Shown here: positions 1 to 7,443 of the stretch, piece after piece
Layout: the number at the start of each line of letters is the position of its first letter
How positions within the stretch are numbered: the first letter of the stretch is position 1
From: Patescibacteria group bacterium
GTDB taxonomy: Bacteria > Patescibacteriota > Patescibacteriia > UBA2169
Direction of reading: 5' to 3'
NCBI GenBank assembly: GCA_018830465.1
Contig: JAHJSI010000011.1
Location: 1-17,183, forward strand
DNA length: 17,183 nt
Position numbers and translations under genes: made by a program
The notes under the pieces: generated by a model
Databases searched by the model: none
What the model was told of the DNA's origin: nothing
What the model saw: the letters and a program-made list of their open reading frames with translations, nothing else

Positions 1-81
1 AGAAATTGGGAAGAGTGCAGAACACTATGCTCAAAGCCAGCTAATTTCCAGGAATGCGTTGCTTGGTCTAATACACAATAA
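1..81 (+). CDS. C-terminal end of an unknown Cys-containing protein (partial)
   Basis: The first frame is open from base 1 and stops with TAA at 79-81, giving 26 residues. Three cysteines lie in the pattern WEECRTLC...ECVAW. From memory, short Cys-spaced segments of this kind (C-x3-C, a Pro-Ala/Glu-Asn step, then another C) occur in uncharacterised Patescibacteria proteins, so a real C-terminus is plausible. A good terminator follows 17 bases after the stop, which supports a gene ending here. Function unknown; the rest of the gene lies outside the window. Confidence 0.45.
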   Translation, partial: RNWEECRTLCSKPANFQECVAWSNTQ

Positions 82-98
82 CAGAATTTAACTAAAAG

Positions 99-127
99 AT
101 CCGTCCTTTGACTTGGGCGGATTTTTT
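99..127 (+). terminator. Intrinsic terminator before pgk
   Basis: An 8-bp stem (ATCCGTCC with GGGCGGAT, one G-U pair), an 8-base loop and a run of six T at 122-127. It ends the upstream partial gene and isolates the glycolytic operon. Confidence 0.85.
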
Positions 128-177
128 GGCGTTGGTTGCTTTATATTGTGTACCCTCTTTTTTTGTTTGGTAGATTT

Positions 178-186
178 TGTTATAAT
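178..186 (+). promoter_or_regulatory. Extended -10 promoter of the pgk operon
   Basis: TGTTATAAT fits the extended -10 consensus (TGn-TATAAT) exactly. No good -35 hexamer is seen at the usual spacing, only T-rich sequence, which is acceptable for an extended -10 promoter. The hexamer ends 6 bases before the ATG at 193, so the expected transcription start falls on or next to the start codon, predicting a leaderless transcript (inference). Confidence 0.6.
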
Positions 187-192
187 CAAGTC

Positions 193-1350
193 ATGGAATT
201 GAACAAATATACAAAAGAAGATATTGAAGGAATGCGGGTATTATTGCGTTGCGACCTTGATGTAAAAGTCAATAAAGAGGGTGTTGTTGATGAATACCAT
301 GATCTGCGGTTAGAACGGATAGTGCCAGTAGTTCATGAGCTTTTTGGCTATGGAGCAAAGCAAGTCATTATTCTGGGTCATAGAGGCAGACCTAAAGGCA
401 AGATAGACCCAAAACTGTCATTAGCGCCGATAAAAGACCGATTAGTTGATTTATGCGTATCAGAAGGATTAGATGAGCCAATTAGTTTAATTGATGATAT
501 AAATGTGGAACCACTCTCTTATGCGGATGATTCTATTATAATGCTTGAGAATTTGCGTTTTTGGGCGGAAGAAGAGGATTTAGATGAAAAATTTGCGCAG
601 AATCTTGCCAGATGGGGAGATGTGTATGTAAATAACGCTTTTGGAAATAGCCATCGTGATCATTCGTCAATGACATTATTGCCGCGCATTTTAGGAAAGG
701 CGTTTGCAGGGGCACAGCTGCAAAAAGAAGTTGAGCAATTAGAATTATTTATTGAATCAATAAATCCTCCTTTTGTTGTTATCCTTGGCGGCGCGAAAAT
801 ATCAACAAAGCTTCCTTTGATCAGCGCTTTATCCGAAAAAGCGGATTCTATATTGCTTGGAGGAGGATTGGCAAATACTGTTTTAGCAGGGCGCGGGCAA
901 GAAGTTGGCAAATCATTGGTTGAGCAGGAAATGATAGAGTTCTCTCGCGATTTATCAGATGATAAAATTATTTTGCCGGAAGATGTTGTAATTAAAGATG
1001 GAAGCGCTGTTAAAGTGAATAACATTGGCGCGCAAGACGTGGTTCTGGATATAGGAGATATCGCGATCAAAAAATTTGTACAGCGCGTTCAAGAAGCTGG
1101 ATCAATTTTATGGAATGGTCCAATGGGCAAATTTGAAGATAAAAAATTTGAAAAAGGCACTTTTGAAATTGCGAAAGCAATCGCTCAAAATAAACAAGCA
1201 AAGACTTTAGTTGGAGGAGGCGAGACAATTGAAGCTTTAGAAATATTAGATCTTGCTGAAGATATTGATTTTGTTTCAACTGGCGGAGGAGCTATGCTTA
1301 CGTTTTTAGCTGGAGATAAAATGCCTGGCTTGGATTCTGTAAAACTCTAA
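193..1350 (+). CDS. pgk: Phosphoglycerate kinase
   Basis: Cytosolic glycolytic enzyme converting 1,3-bisphosphoglycerate and ADP to 3-phosphoglycerate and ATP. Of 385 residues, a normal length. Family motifs in order: RVLLRCDLDV (15-24), GHRGRPKG (62-69), LENLRF (118-123), the SHRDHSS segment (153-159), GGAKIS (199-204), GGGLAN (223-228), WNGPMG (307-312), GGGET (341-345) and STGGGAML (362-369). The frame is open upstream to an ATG at 136, but that would add 19 hydrophobic residues and sit over the promoter. The ATG at 193, directly after the -10 box, gives the usual N-terminus. Several motifs are divergent: the usual RVDFN reads RCDLD, and HLGRPKG reads HRGRPKG. First gene of an operon; eno follows after 2 bases. 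Confidence 0.97.
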   Translation: MELNKYTKEDIEGMRVLLRCDLDVKVNKEGVVDEYHDLRLERIVPVVHELFGYGAKQVIILGHRGRPKGKIDPKLSLAPIKDRLVDLCVSEGLDEPISLIDDINVEPLSYADDSIIMLENLRFWAEEEDLDEKFAQNLARWGDVYVNNAFGNSHRDHSSMTLLPRILGKAFAGAQLQKEVEQLELFIESINPPFVVILGGAKISTKLPLISALSEKADSILLGGGLANTVLAGRGQEVGKSLVEQEMIEFSRDLSDDKIILPEDVVIKDGSAVKVNNIGAQDVVLDIGDIAIKKFVQRVQEAGSILWNGPMGKFEDKKFEKGTFEIAKAIAQNKQAKTLVGGGETIEALEILDLAEDIDFVSTGGGAMLTFLAGDKMPGLDSVKL

Positions 1351-1352
1351 TT

Positions 1353-2609
1353 ATGAATCAAATAAAAATAAAACATATTGAAGCTGGCGAGATTTTGGAT
1401 TCCAGAGGAAATCCAACAGTTATGGCAACTGTTATTTTATCAAATAACGCGAAAGCAGCCGCAGCAGTGCCTTCTGGCGCGTCAACTGGCACACTTGAGG
1501 CGCATGAGCTAAGAGACGGCGCAAAGGACAGATATGATGGTTTGGGCGTTCTAAAGGCCTGCAGTAATGTAAATGTGCATATTAACGATGCTTTAGAAGG
1601 CATAGACGCGGAAGATCAAGAAAATATTGACAAAACAATGATTGATTTAGATGGAACAGAAAATAAATCAAAATTAGGAGCAAACGCGATTTTATCAGTT
1701 TCCTTGGCTTGCGCGCGCGCAGTGTCAGTGGCGCGCGGCGTGCCTTTGTATGAATCATTGCAAAAAACATTTAATTTAAAACAATCATCAAAAATGCCTA
1801 CCCCAATAATGAATTTAATTAATGGGGGCAAGCACGCAAGCACAAATATTGTATTGCAGGAATTTCAGATAATTCCTGTATTAGGAAATAGCGCCGCGGA
1901 AAAAATAGAGCTTGGCGCGGAAATATTTCATAAGCTTGGAAGAATTTTAGAAGAAAAAAGCATGGACAGCGATGTAGGCAATGAAGGAGGATATGCTCCT
2001 GATGTCGAATCAATTGACCAAATATTTGAAATGCTTATACAAAGCATTGGAACAAATAAAGAACAAGTTAAGCTCGGAATTGACGCGGCAGCAACATCAT
2101 TTTATGACGCAAGATCAAAAACATATACAATAGCTCCCCCTGAAAAAGAGCTGCAGGCCGCGGATTTATCGCAATTATACTCGCAGTGGATTGAAAAATA
2201 CAATTTATACAGCATAGAAGATCCTTTTGATGAAGAATCATGGAATGACTGGGCAAGGTTCTCAAGCCAGCGCTCTGAAGAAGATATAATCATAATTGGA
2301 GACGATCTTTTGGTTACAAACAAAGAACGGCTTAAAGAGGGCATTGAAAAAAAAGCAATGAACGCGATTCTTATAAAACTAAATCAGATTGGCACTTTGT
2401 CGGAAACAGTTGAAACAATTAAACTTGCGCAAGAGAATGATGTTAAAATTGTTATATCCCACAGAAGCGGAGAAACTAATGACGCGTTTATATCAGACTT
2501 GGCAGTCGCAGTTTCAGCTGATTATCTAAAAGCAGGCGCTCCTTCGCGAGGCGAGAGGGTTGCTAAATACAATAGATTGATGGAAATAGAGAGAAAGTTA
2601 AAAAATTAG
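1353..2609 (+). CDS. eno: Enolase
   Basis: Converts 2-phosphoglycerate to phosphoenolpyruvate; normally a Mg-dependent cytosolic enzyme. The 418 residues match the bacterial family length. Catalytic positions by motif: H161 in GGKHAS, E211 in NEGGYAP, metal ligands D244, E289 (SIEDP) and D317 (IGDDL), K342 in ILIKLNQIGT, and K393 in the C-terminal substrate loop. That loop reads LKAGAPSRGERVAKYN where most enolases have IKTGAPSRSERVAKYN, a mild but visible change next to the active site. Starts 2 bases after the pgk stop with no Shine-Dalgarno, which suggests translational coupling. Part of the pgk-eno-gpmI-gpmI operon. Confidence 0.98.
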   Translation: MNQIKIKHIEAGEILDSRGNPTVMATVILSNNAKAAAAVPSGASTGTLEAHELRDGAKDRYDGLGVLKACSNVNVHINDALEGIDAEDQENIDKTMIDLDGTENKSKLGANAILSVSLACARAVSVARGVPLYESLQKTFNLKQSSKMPTPIMNLINGGKHASTNIVLQEFQIIPVLGNSAAEKIELGAEIFHKLGRILEEKSMDSDVGNEGGYAPDVESIDQIFEMLIQSIGTNKEQVKLGIDAAATSFYDARSKTYTIAPPEKELQAADLSQLYSQWIEKYNLYSIEDPFDEESWNDWARFSSQRSEEDIIIIGDDLLVTNKERLKEGIEKKAMNAILIKLNQIGTLSETVETIKLAQENDVKIVISHRSGETNDAFISDLAVAVSADYLKAGAPSRGERVAKYNRLMEIERKLKN

Positions 2610-2615
2610 AAAAAT

Positions 2616-4178
2616 ATGAATCAAGAAAAAACACAACAACCAATTGTCCTGCTTATATTAGACGGTTGGGGAATTGCTCCTGAAAGCAAAGGAAATCCTA
2701 TTTCACAAACTCCTCATCCTAATTATGACAGAATAATGAAAGAATCTTCCAGCACTCGCCTTTGGGCTCATGGAGAATATGTTGGGCTTCTTAAAGATCA
2801 GGATGGAAATTCAGAAGCAGGGCATCTTAACTTAGGAGCAGGAAGAATAATAAAGCAGGAATCAGTTGTTATTTCTAATTCAATTGAAGATGGAACTTTT
2901 TATAAGAATCCGGCGTTTTCTGAAGCAATTCAGCATGTAAAAAGAAAAAAGTCAGCTATGCATTTAATTGGAATGCTCTCTGACGGGCAAAGCGCGCATT
3001 CAACCCCAAGCCATTTATATGCTTTGCTTGATTTATTTAATAAAGGAAAAGTTGAGAAAGTTTTTCTGCATTTATTCACTGATGGAAGAGATTCGTCTAT
3101 TCAAGGCGGAAAACGCCAGTTGCAAGAAGTTATCAAAAATTTGAAAAATGGAGAAAAAGTAGCGACAATAATTGGAAGATTCTACGCAATGGACAGAAAA
3201 AAAGAATGGCAAAGAACCAAAACAGCGTATGATATGTTCACGTTAGGCAGAGGAGAGAAAGTAGAAGATTGTTTGCAAGTTTTTGAAAAATATTATTCTC
3301 AAGGAAAAAGCGATGAATTCATAGGGCCGCATGTTGTGTGCGAGCACGGGAATCCTATCGGGATTATTAAGGACAATGATTCTGTGATGCTTTTTAATCA
3401 TAGAAGCGACAGAGCCAGGCAATTAACAAAAGTTTTTGTTCAGCAAGATTTTACAAAAAAGAATCCAGGATCATTTGAGCCGGAAAAAAGAATAAATAAT
3501 TTGCGGTTTGTCGCTATGTCGGATTTTGGCCCTGATTTAGGGGATGTTCTAACAGCTTATCCTAGCACTGATATTATTGATTCTTTGCCGATGATTCTGA
3601 AAGGCAAGAAACAGCTGTATATGACAGAAAAGGAAAAATACGCGCACATGACTTATTTTTTTAATGGAGGATACGCGGATCCTATTGCAGGAGAGGATAG
3701 ATTATTGTTTCCTTCTCCTGATGTTGTAAGCTATGATGAAGATCCTGCGATGGCAACGCCTGAAATAAGCAAGATGACTGTTAAATTGTTACGGCAGAAA
3801 AAATATGATTTTATTGCTGTTAATTTTGCTTGTCCTGATATGGTAGCGCATACTGGAAATTTTGAAGCGGGCCAGGAAGCAATAAAAGCAGTAGATATGG
3901 CGCTTGGCGAATTAATGATAGAGATAAAAAACTCAGGAGCAATCCTTATTGTTACGGCTGACCACGGCAATATAGAAGAAATGAAGGATATGTTAACAGG
4001 AAAAATAGACACAAAACATTCAAAAAACCAAGTCCCTTTCTTTGTGTGGGGCGCTGATGGCAATTTGGGGGAATTGCGCGGAGAAGGAGTGCTTGGCGAT
4101 GTTGCGCCGACTATTCTTGAGCTGTTTAATATTCAAAAGCCGCAAGCAATGACAGGTAAATCATTGTTTAAAAATTGA
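2616..4178 (+). CDS. gpmI: 2,3-bisphosphoglycerate-independent phosphoglycerate mutase, first and more divergent copy
   Basis: Alkaline-phosphatase-superfamily mutase interconverting 3- and 2-phosphoglycerate through a phosphoserine. 520 residues. Expected residues are present: D16 (LILDGWG), nucleophile S66 in GNSEAGH, TDGRD (155-159), the NHRSDRAR arginines (261-268), K341 in EKYAH, D408/H412 (PDMVAHTG), D449/H450 (TADHGN) and H468. Differences from the classical pattern: GNSEVGH reads GNSEAGH, VGHTG reads VAHTG, and the usual LSDGGVHSH loop reads LSDGQSAHS with one extra residue before the next conserved His. It is probably an active mutase, but altered specificity cannot be excluded. The ATG lies 6 bases after eno, without a Shine-Dalgarno. 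Ends in TGA. Confidence 0.92.
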   Translation: MNQEKTQQPIVLLILDGWGIAPESKGNPISQTPHPNYDRIMKESSSTRLWAHGEYVGLLKDQDGNSEAGHLNLGAGRIIKQESVVISNSIEDGTFYKNPAFSEAIQHVKRKKSAMHLIGMLSDGQSAHSTPSHLYALLDLFNKGKVEKVFLHLFTDGRDSSIQGGKRQLQEVIKNLKNGEKVATIIGRFYAMDRKKEWQRTKTAYDMFTLGRGEKVEDCLQVFEKYYSQGKSDEFIGPHVVCEHGNPIGIIKDNDSVMLFNHRSDRARQLTKVFVQQDFTKKNPGSFEPEKRINNLRFVAMSDFGPDLGDVLTAYPSTDIIDSLPMILKGKKQLYMTEKEKYAHMTYFFNGGYADPIAGEDRLLFPSPDVVSYDEDPAMATPEISKMTVKLLRQKKYDFIAVNFACPDMVAHTGNFEAGQEAIKAVDMALGELMIEIKNSGAILIVTADHGNIEEMKDMLTGKIDTKHSKNQVPFFVWGADGNLGELRGEGVLGDVAPTILELFNIQKPQAMTGKSLFKN

Positions 4179-4193
4179 AGAGATTGTCAAAGT

Positions 4194-5780
4194 ATGCAAA
4201 TAAAAACACAAGAAAAAAATTTACCATTGGCTTTAATTATTTTAGATGGATTTGGCATTGGACCTGCGAATCGTGGAAACGCTATTACGCAGGCGAGGAT
4301 GCCTTTTTATAATTCGTTAGTGCAGAATTTTCAAACATTCGCATTAGCAGCTTCAGGAGAAGCAGTTGGCCTGCCTTGGGGTGAGCCAGGGAACTCTGAA
4401 GTCGGGCACCAGAATCTTGGGGCTGGAAAGATCGTTTATCAAAGTGTTCTTCGCGTAAATAAAAGCATAGAAGATAAAAGTTTTTTTGATAATGAAGTTT
4501 TACTTGGCGCAGTCTCTCATTGCAAGAAGCATAATTCAAGCTTGCATATAATTGGAATATTGAGTGATGGCGGAGTTCATGGACACCAAGATCATATTTA
4601 TGCGGCCTTAGAGCTTGCTGCGCGCAATGCGTTAAAACGCGTTTATCTGCATATTATTCTTGATGGACGAGACGTGTTTTATAATAGCGGCATAGAGCAT
4701 GTCAAATTGCTTGAGAAGATTATTAAGCGGGTAAAAGCAGGCGAAATCTCGACAATAAGCGGAAGATTTTTCGCAATGGACAGGGATAATCACTGGGACA
4801 GGATTGAAAAAGTTTATAAAGCAATGGCAAAAGGAGAAGCAGAAAATACTTTTGAAAGCGCGCAGGATGCCATAAAAAAAAGTTATGAAAGCAAAGTATA
4901 TGACGAGGAATTTATTCCTGTTGTAATAAGAAAAGGAGAAAACAACGGCACAGCCAGAGTTCAGCCAGGGGATGGAATTATTTTTACAAACTATAGGCCA
5001 GATCGAGCAAGGGAATTAACAGCAGCATTTGTTTCAAAGGACTTTAAAGGATTTAAAAGAACTTTATTAAGTAATTTATATTTTGCCGCGATAACTGAAT
5101 ATGACGCCAGCTTAAAAACTAATGTCGCTTTTAGAAAAGATGCGGTTGAGTATCCTTTGTCAAGGGTAATCAGCGAAGCAGGGTTGTCTCAGTTGCATAT
5201 TGCTGAAACAGAAAAATACGCTCATGTGACTTATTTTTTCAATGGCGGCAAGGATATTGTCTTTAAGGGCGAAGATAATGTTATTATTCCTTCAGCAGGA
5301 GTTGCGTCTTACGATCAGAAGCCGGAAATGTCAGCGCCGGAGATTACAAAAAAGGTTATTGAATTTTTGAGGCTTGGAAAGCACCATGTTTACATAATAA
5401 ATTATGCAAACCCTGATATGGTAGGGCATACTGGAAATTTAAGAGCCGCAATTAAAGCAGTTGAATTTGTTGACTCTTTATTTAAAGCAGTTGTAACGCA
5501 GATCGCGAACTTAGGAGGAATTTCAATAGTTACTGCTGATCATGGAAATGCCGAAGAAATGGTTAATTGGGAAAACGGGCATATTATAAAAGAACACAGC
5601 ACAAATCCTGTTCCATGCACTTTTGTAGGAGAAAATTTCAAGCTCGCGCAGCCTAAGGCTAAAGATTTTTCTCTTGATAAGCTAAAAGTAGCCGGAGTTC
5701 TTAGTGATGTTGCGCCTAGCATTATTCAAATTTTGGGTCTAGACAAGCCCAAAGATATGACTTCAAGATCTTTAGTTTGA
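4194..5780 (+). CDS. gpmI: 2,3-bisphosphoglycerate-independent phosphoglycerate mutase, second and classical copy
   Basis: 528 residues, same family and fold as the preceding gene. The active-site motifs are closer to textbook: D18 (ILDGFG), S68 in GNSEVGHQN, H129 in LSDGGVHGH, LDGRD (156-160), FAMDRD (193-198), NYRPDRARE (266-274), K341 in EKYAH, D408/H412 (NPDMVGHTG), D449/H450 (TADHGN) and H468 in EHSTNPVP. It is the likelier housekeeping mutase. It lies 15 bases after the first copy; the two proteins align along their whole length but differ at most positions, so this is an old duplication or a second acquisition, not a recent repeat. Ends in TGA, as the first copy does. Confidence 0.96.
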   Translation: MQIKTQEKNLPLALIILDGFGIGPANRGNAITQARMPFYNSLVQNFQTFALAASGEAVGLPWGEPGNSEVGHQNLGAGKIVYQSVLRVNKSIEDKSFFDNEVLLGAVSHCKKHNSSLHIIGILSDGGVHGHQDHIYAALELAARNALKRVYLHIILDGRDVFYNSGIEHVKLLEKIIKRVKAGEISTISGRFFAMDRDNHWDRIEKVYKAMAKGEAENTFESAQDAIKKSYESKVYDEEFIPVVIRKGENNGTARVQPGDGIIFTNYRPDRARELTAAFVSKDFKGFKRTLLSNLYFAAITEYDASLKTNVAFRKDAVEYPLSRVISEAGLSQLHIAETEKYAHVTYFFNGGKDIVFKGEDNVIIPSAGVASYDQKPEMSAPEITKKVIEFLRLGKHHVYIINYANPDMVGHTGNLRAAIKAVEFVDSLFKAVVTQIANLGGISIVTADHGNAEEMVNWENGHIIKEHSTNPVPCTFVGENFKLAQPKAKDFSLDKLKVAGVLSDVAPSIIQILGLDKPKDMTSRSLV

Positions 5781-5785
5781 TATTT

Positions 5786-6301
5786 ATGAAATATATAGAT
5801 ATAGAATTAAGCAAGTTTTTCTTTGATCTAGGAGGATCATTTCCTCATTGGGTTATTGCTTTTTTTGCAACATACCTTATTTGGATAATGGGGATTTTAG
5901 TTTTTTTTGTTGTAAAGAAAAAATCAGTTCATCCAGTACGAACTTTATTATTTTTATTTGTTGCCGCTACTCTCGCGTATGCCCTAAATTTTATAATTGG
6001 ATATTTGTTTTTTAGACAGCGTCCGTTCGAAGCGCTTGGGCTTGATCCATTAATTGACGTTGCTTATCCTAAAAAATCTTTTCCTTCTGATCACGCTGCT
6101 GTTGTTTTCTCAGCTGGCGCGTATATTTTTTTAAGGTATAAAAAAATCGCTTATTTTTTAATTGCGCTAGCGCTCTTTGTTTCTATTGGCAGGGTTCTTG
6201 CTGGCGTGCATTATGTAAGCGATGTTCTGGCTGGGGCTGTTGTTGGAATTGGTTCTGCTTTAGCGGTAATTTATATTTTAGAAAAGAAGCTTAAGATTTA
6301 A
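5786..6301 (+). CDS. PAP2-superfamily membrane phosphatase
   Basis: Integral membrane phosphatase of 171 residues with about five hydrophobic segments. PAP2 motifs: FRQRP (76-80), PSDH (100-103; most members have PSGH, His being the acid/base) and GRVLAGVHYVSD (135-146), giving R136, nucleophile H142 and D146. Family members dephosphorylate lipid phosphates; a BcrC-like undecaprenyl-diphosphate phosphatase role in wall-lipid recycling is plausible but unproven. A TTG at 5777 would overlap the gpmI stop; the ATG at 5786 is preferred and leaves a 5-base gap. Last gene of the glycolytic operon. Its final 11 bases overlap the end of the convergent CAP-domain gene. Confidence 0.9.
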   Translation: MKYIDIELSKFFFDLGGSFPHWVIAFFATYLIWIMGILVFFVVKKKSVHPVRTLLFLFVAATLAYALNFIIGYLFFRQRPFEALGLDPLIDVAYPKKSFPSDHAAVVFSAGAYIFLRYKKIAYFLIALALFVSIGRVLAGVHYVSDVLAGAVVGIGSALAVIYILEKKLKI

Positions 6302-7334
6302 TTATTTTTTTGCATTGGGCAAGTTGTTGTTTGAGCTCTTTATTATAGGCAGTCAGCAAAAGCAATGACAGCAACCCAGCAATTAATAAATTATTATATA
6401 AATTATTTGGCAATGGATTTGATGCGAATTTTATTACTTTGATATTTGCCAACAAGCTTTCTAAAGAAGGGTATGATATAGGAGTCGTAAGAAGCGAACC
6501 TCTTTTTTCTTCTGTTAACGCGAATGTTGCTTCACGAAAACAGCAGTCCTCTTTTGATTTTAGTAATGTTTGATAGATATTGCCCTGAACAATTTTTGTG
6601 ATCGGGCTTTGGGCAATGCTGTTTTTTGTAGAATTTGACGCGGCTAGTTTTGTCTCCTTGTCTGGCCGCACTAATATATCAAAATAAGCGCCTCCTGCTA
6701 AGCTAGGGAGCATAACTAGATCAGAAGCTAGCGTCTTTAATGATTCTTTTCTTATGCCAAGATCTATGCTTAAATTTTCTAATGTCTGTCCAAGCACTGT
6801 CGGCGCGTCAGTCAATAAAGAGCCGAACATCTGCACAACAATAATTGTTTCTCTATTGTCCCAATTGCCGCGCAAAGCAACTAATCCAATATCATTATAG
6901 TTTTGATTTAATATGTTTGCTCTGTGTGTCGCGCTGTTCATCCATGCTATAATTGTTGCTTCATTGGTTTTAAAATCAATTGCCAGATTTTCGCCAGCAT
7001 ATAAATAATAATACCCATTTTCTTCTATCCATTCATAAAATGGTTTTCCTTGCGGAGTAGTGTGCGCGAAATAATGGTTTGTTATTATGTCAATTGCTTT
7101 ATTATGCGCTGCTTGCGTTAGTTTATGATTTGGCTCTAATGCATCTAAACCAGCTTCAATTCGTTTTTCATTAGTTATTTTGATTAAATCAGATGCATTT
7201 ATGCCAGAGGCTAACGCGGTATTTGGCAGTACTAAAATTATCGCCATTAATGTTATGGCGCTAATCTTAGGCAATAAATTTCTTGCCCATACTGGATACG
7301 TAAGTAAGATGTGATGTATTATTGATAACAACAT
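6291..7334 (-). CDS. CAP-domain (SCP/PR1-like) protein, exported and membrane-anchored
   Basis: 347 residues. A hydrophobic segment at 24-40 ending in TALA-S (40-43) fits a signal peptide. The CAP domain spans about 46-173: TNEKRIEAGLDAL, a metal-site-like His in NHYFAHTTPQGKPFYEW (86-102), GENLA (114-118), HRANILN (137-143) and YNDIGLVAL. The poorly conserved region at 175-310 contains a CC pair (264-265). A second transmembrane helix lies at about 313-329, followed by a basic cytoplasmic tail. The CAP domain would therefore be tethered on the outside. Bacterial CAP proteins are common in this phylum, but their role is mostly unknown. There is no Shine-Dalgarno. Convergent with the PAP2 gene and divergent from the guanylyltransferase gene. 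Confidence 0.9.
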   Translation of the reverse strand: MLLSIIHHILLTYPVWARNLLPKISAITLMAIILVLPNTALASGINASDLIKITNEKRIEAGLDALEPNHKLTQAAHNKAIDIITNHYFAHTTPQGKPFYEWIEENGYYYLYAGENLAIDFKTNEATIIAWMNSATHRANILNQNYNDIGLVALRGNWDNRETIIVVQMFGSLLTDAPTVLGQTLENLSIDLGIRKESLKTLASDLVMLPSLAGGAYFDILVRPDKETKLAASNSTKNSIAQSPITKIVQGNIYQTLLKSKEDCCFREATFALTEEKRGSLLTTPISYPSLESLLANIKVIKFASNPLPNNLYNNLLIAGLLSLLLLTAYNKELKQQLAQCKKIIKS

Positions 7335-7347
7335 AAGGAATTATAAA

Positions 7348-7372
7348 ACCCGCGTGTTTTTTAACAGCGGGT
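7348..7372 (-). terminator. Hairpin in the leader of the CAP-domain gene (attenuator or terminator)
   Basis: On the minus strand ACCCGC-TGTT pairs with AACA-GCGGGT, a 10-bp stem with one bulged base and an AAAA loop, followed by TTTTATAATT. It lies between the predicted promoter (7421-7393) and the ATG at 7334, so it could attenuate the gene. The T-run is short and interrupted, so termination strength is uncertain. Confidence 0.45.
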
Positions 7373-7392
7373 CTGGTAGAAACAATATATGC

Positions 7393-7421
7393 AGTATAGC
7401 ACACCTTGCGATGAAAGTCAA
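7393..7421 (-). promoter_or_regulatory. Sigma70-type promoter for the CAP-domain gene
   Basis: Minus strand: TTGACT at 7421-7416, a 17-base spacer, TATACT at 7398-7393. The expected start is near 7386, giving a leader of about 50 nt that contains the hairpin at 7348-7372. The same hexamer pair with the same spacer appears at 13123-13151. Confidence 0.65.
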
Positions 7422-7434
7422 GACATGATAATAT
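7406..7434 (+). promoter_or_regulatory. Possible promoter for the guanylyltransferase-mltG operon
   Basis: TTGCGA at 7406-7411 with TAATAT at 7429-7434 (17-base spacer), or GATAAT at 7427-7432 with a shorter spacer. Transcription would start within a few bases of the ATG at 7444. It overlaps the minus-strand promoter of the CAP gene. Hexamers are weak matches. Confidence 0.35.
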
Positions 7435-7443
7435 TTGATTACT

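Noticed and set aside
108..136. TTGACT at 108-113 as -35 for pgk
   Set aside because: It lies in the terminator loop and right stem, and no -10 stands at 16-18 bases from it.
136..192. Upstream in-frame ATG for pgk adding 19 hydrophobic residues
   Set aside because: The stretch holds the promoter and is not part of the conserved PGK N-terminus.
660..1070. Long antisense open frame opposite pgk
   Set aside because: Shadow of a strongly conserved gene; the translation is Ser/Pro/Ile-rich with no recognisable motif. The same reasoning was applied to 3731-4063 and 10391-10744 on the minus strand.
2616..5780. UGA as a sense codon, as in some CPR lineages
   Set aside because: Both gpmI genes and rplJ end properly at TGA at the family's normal length.
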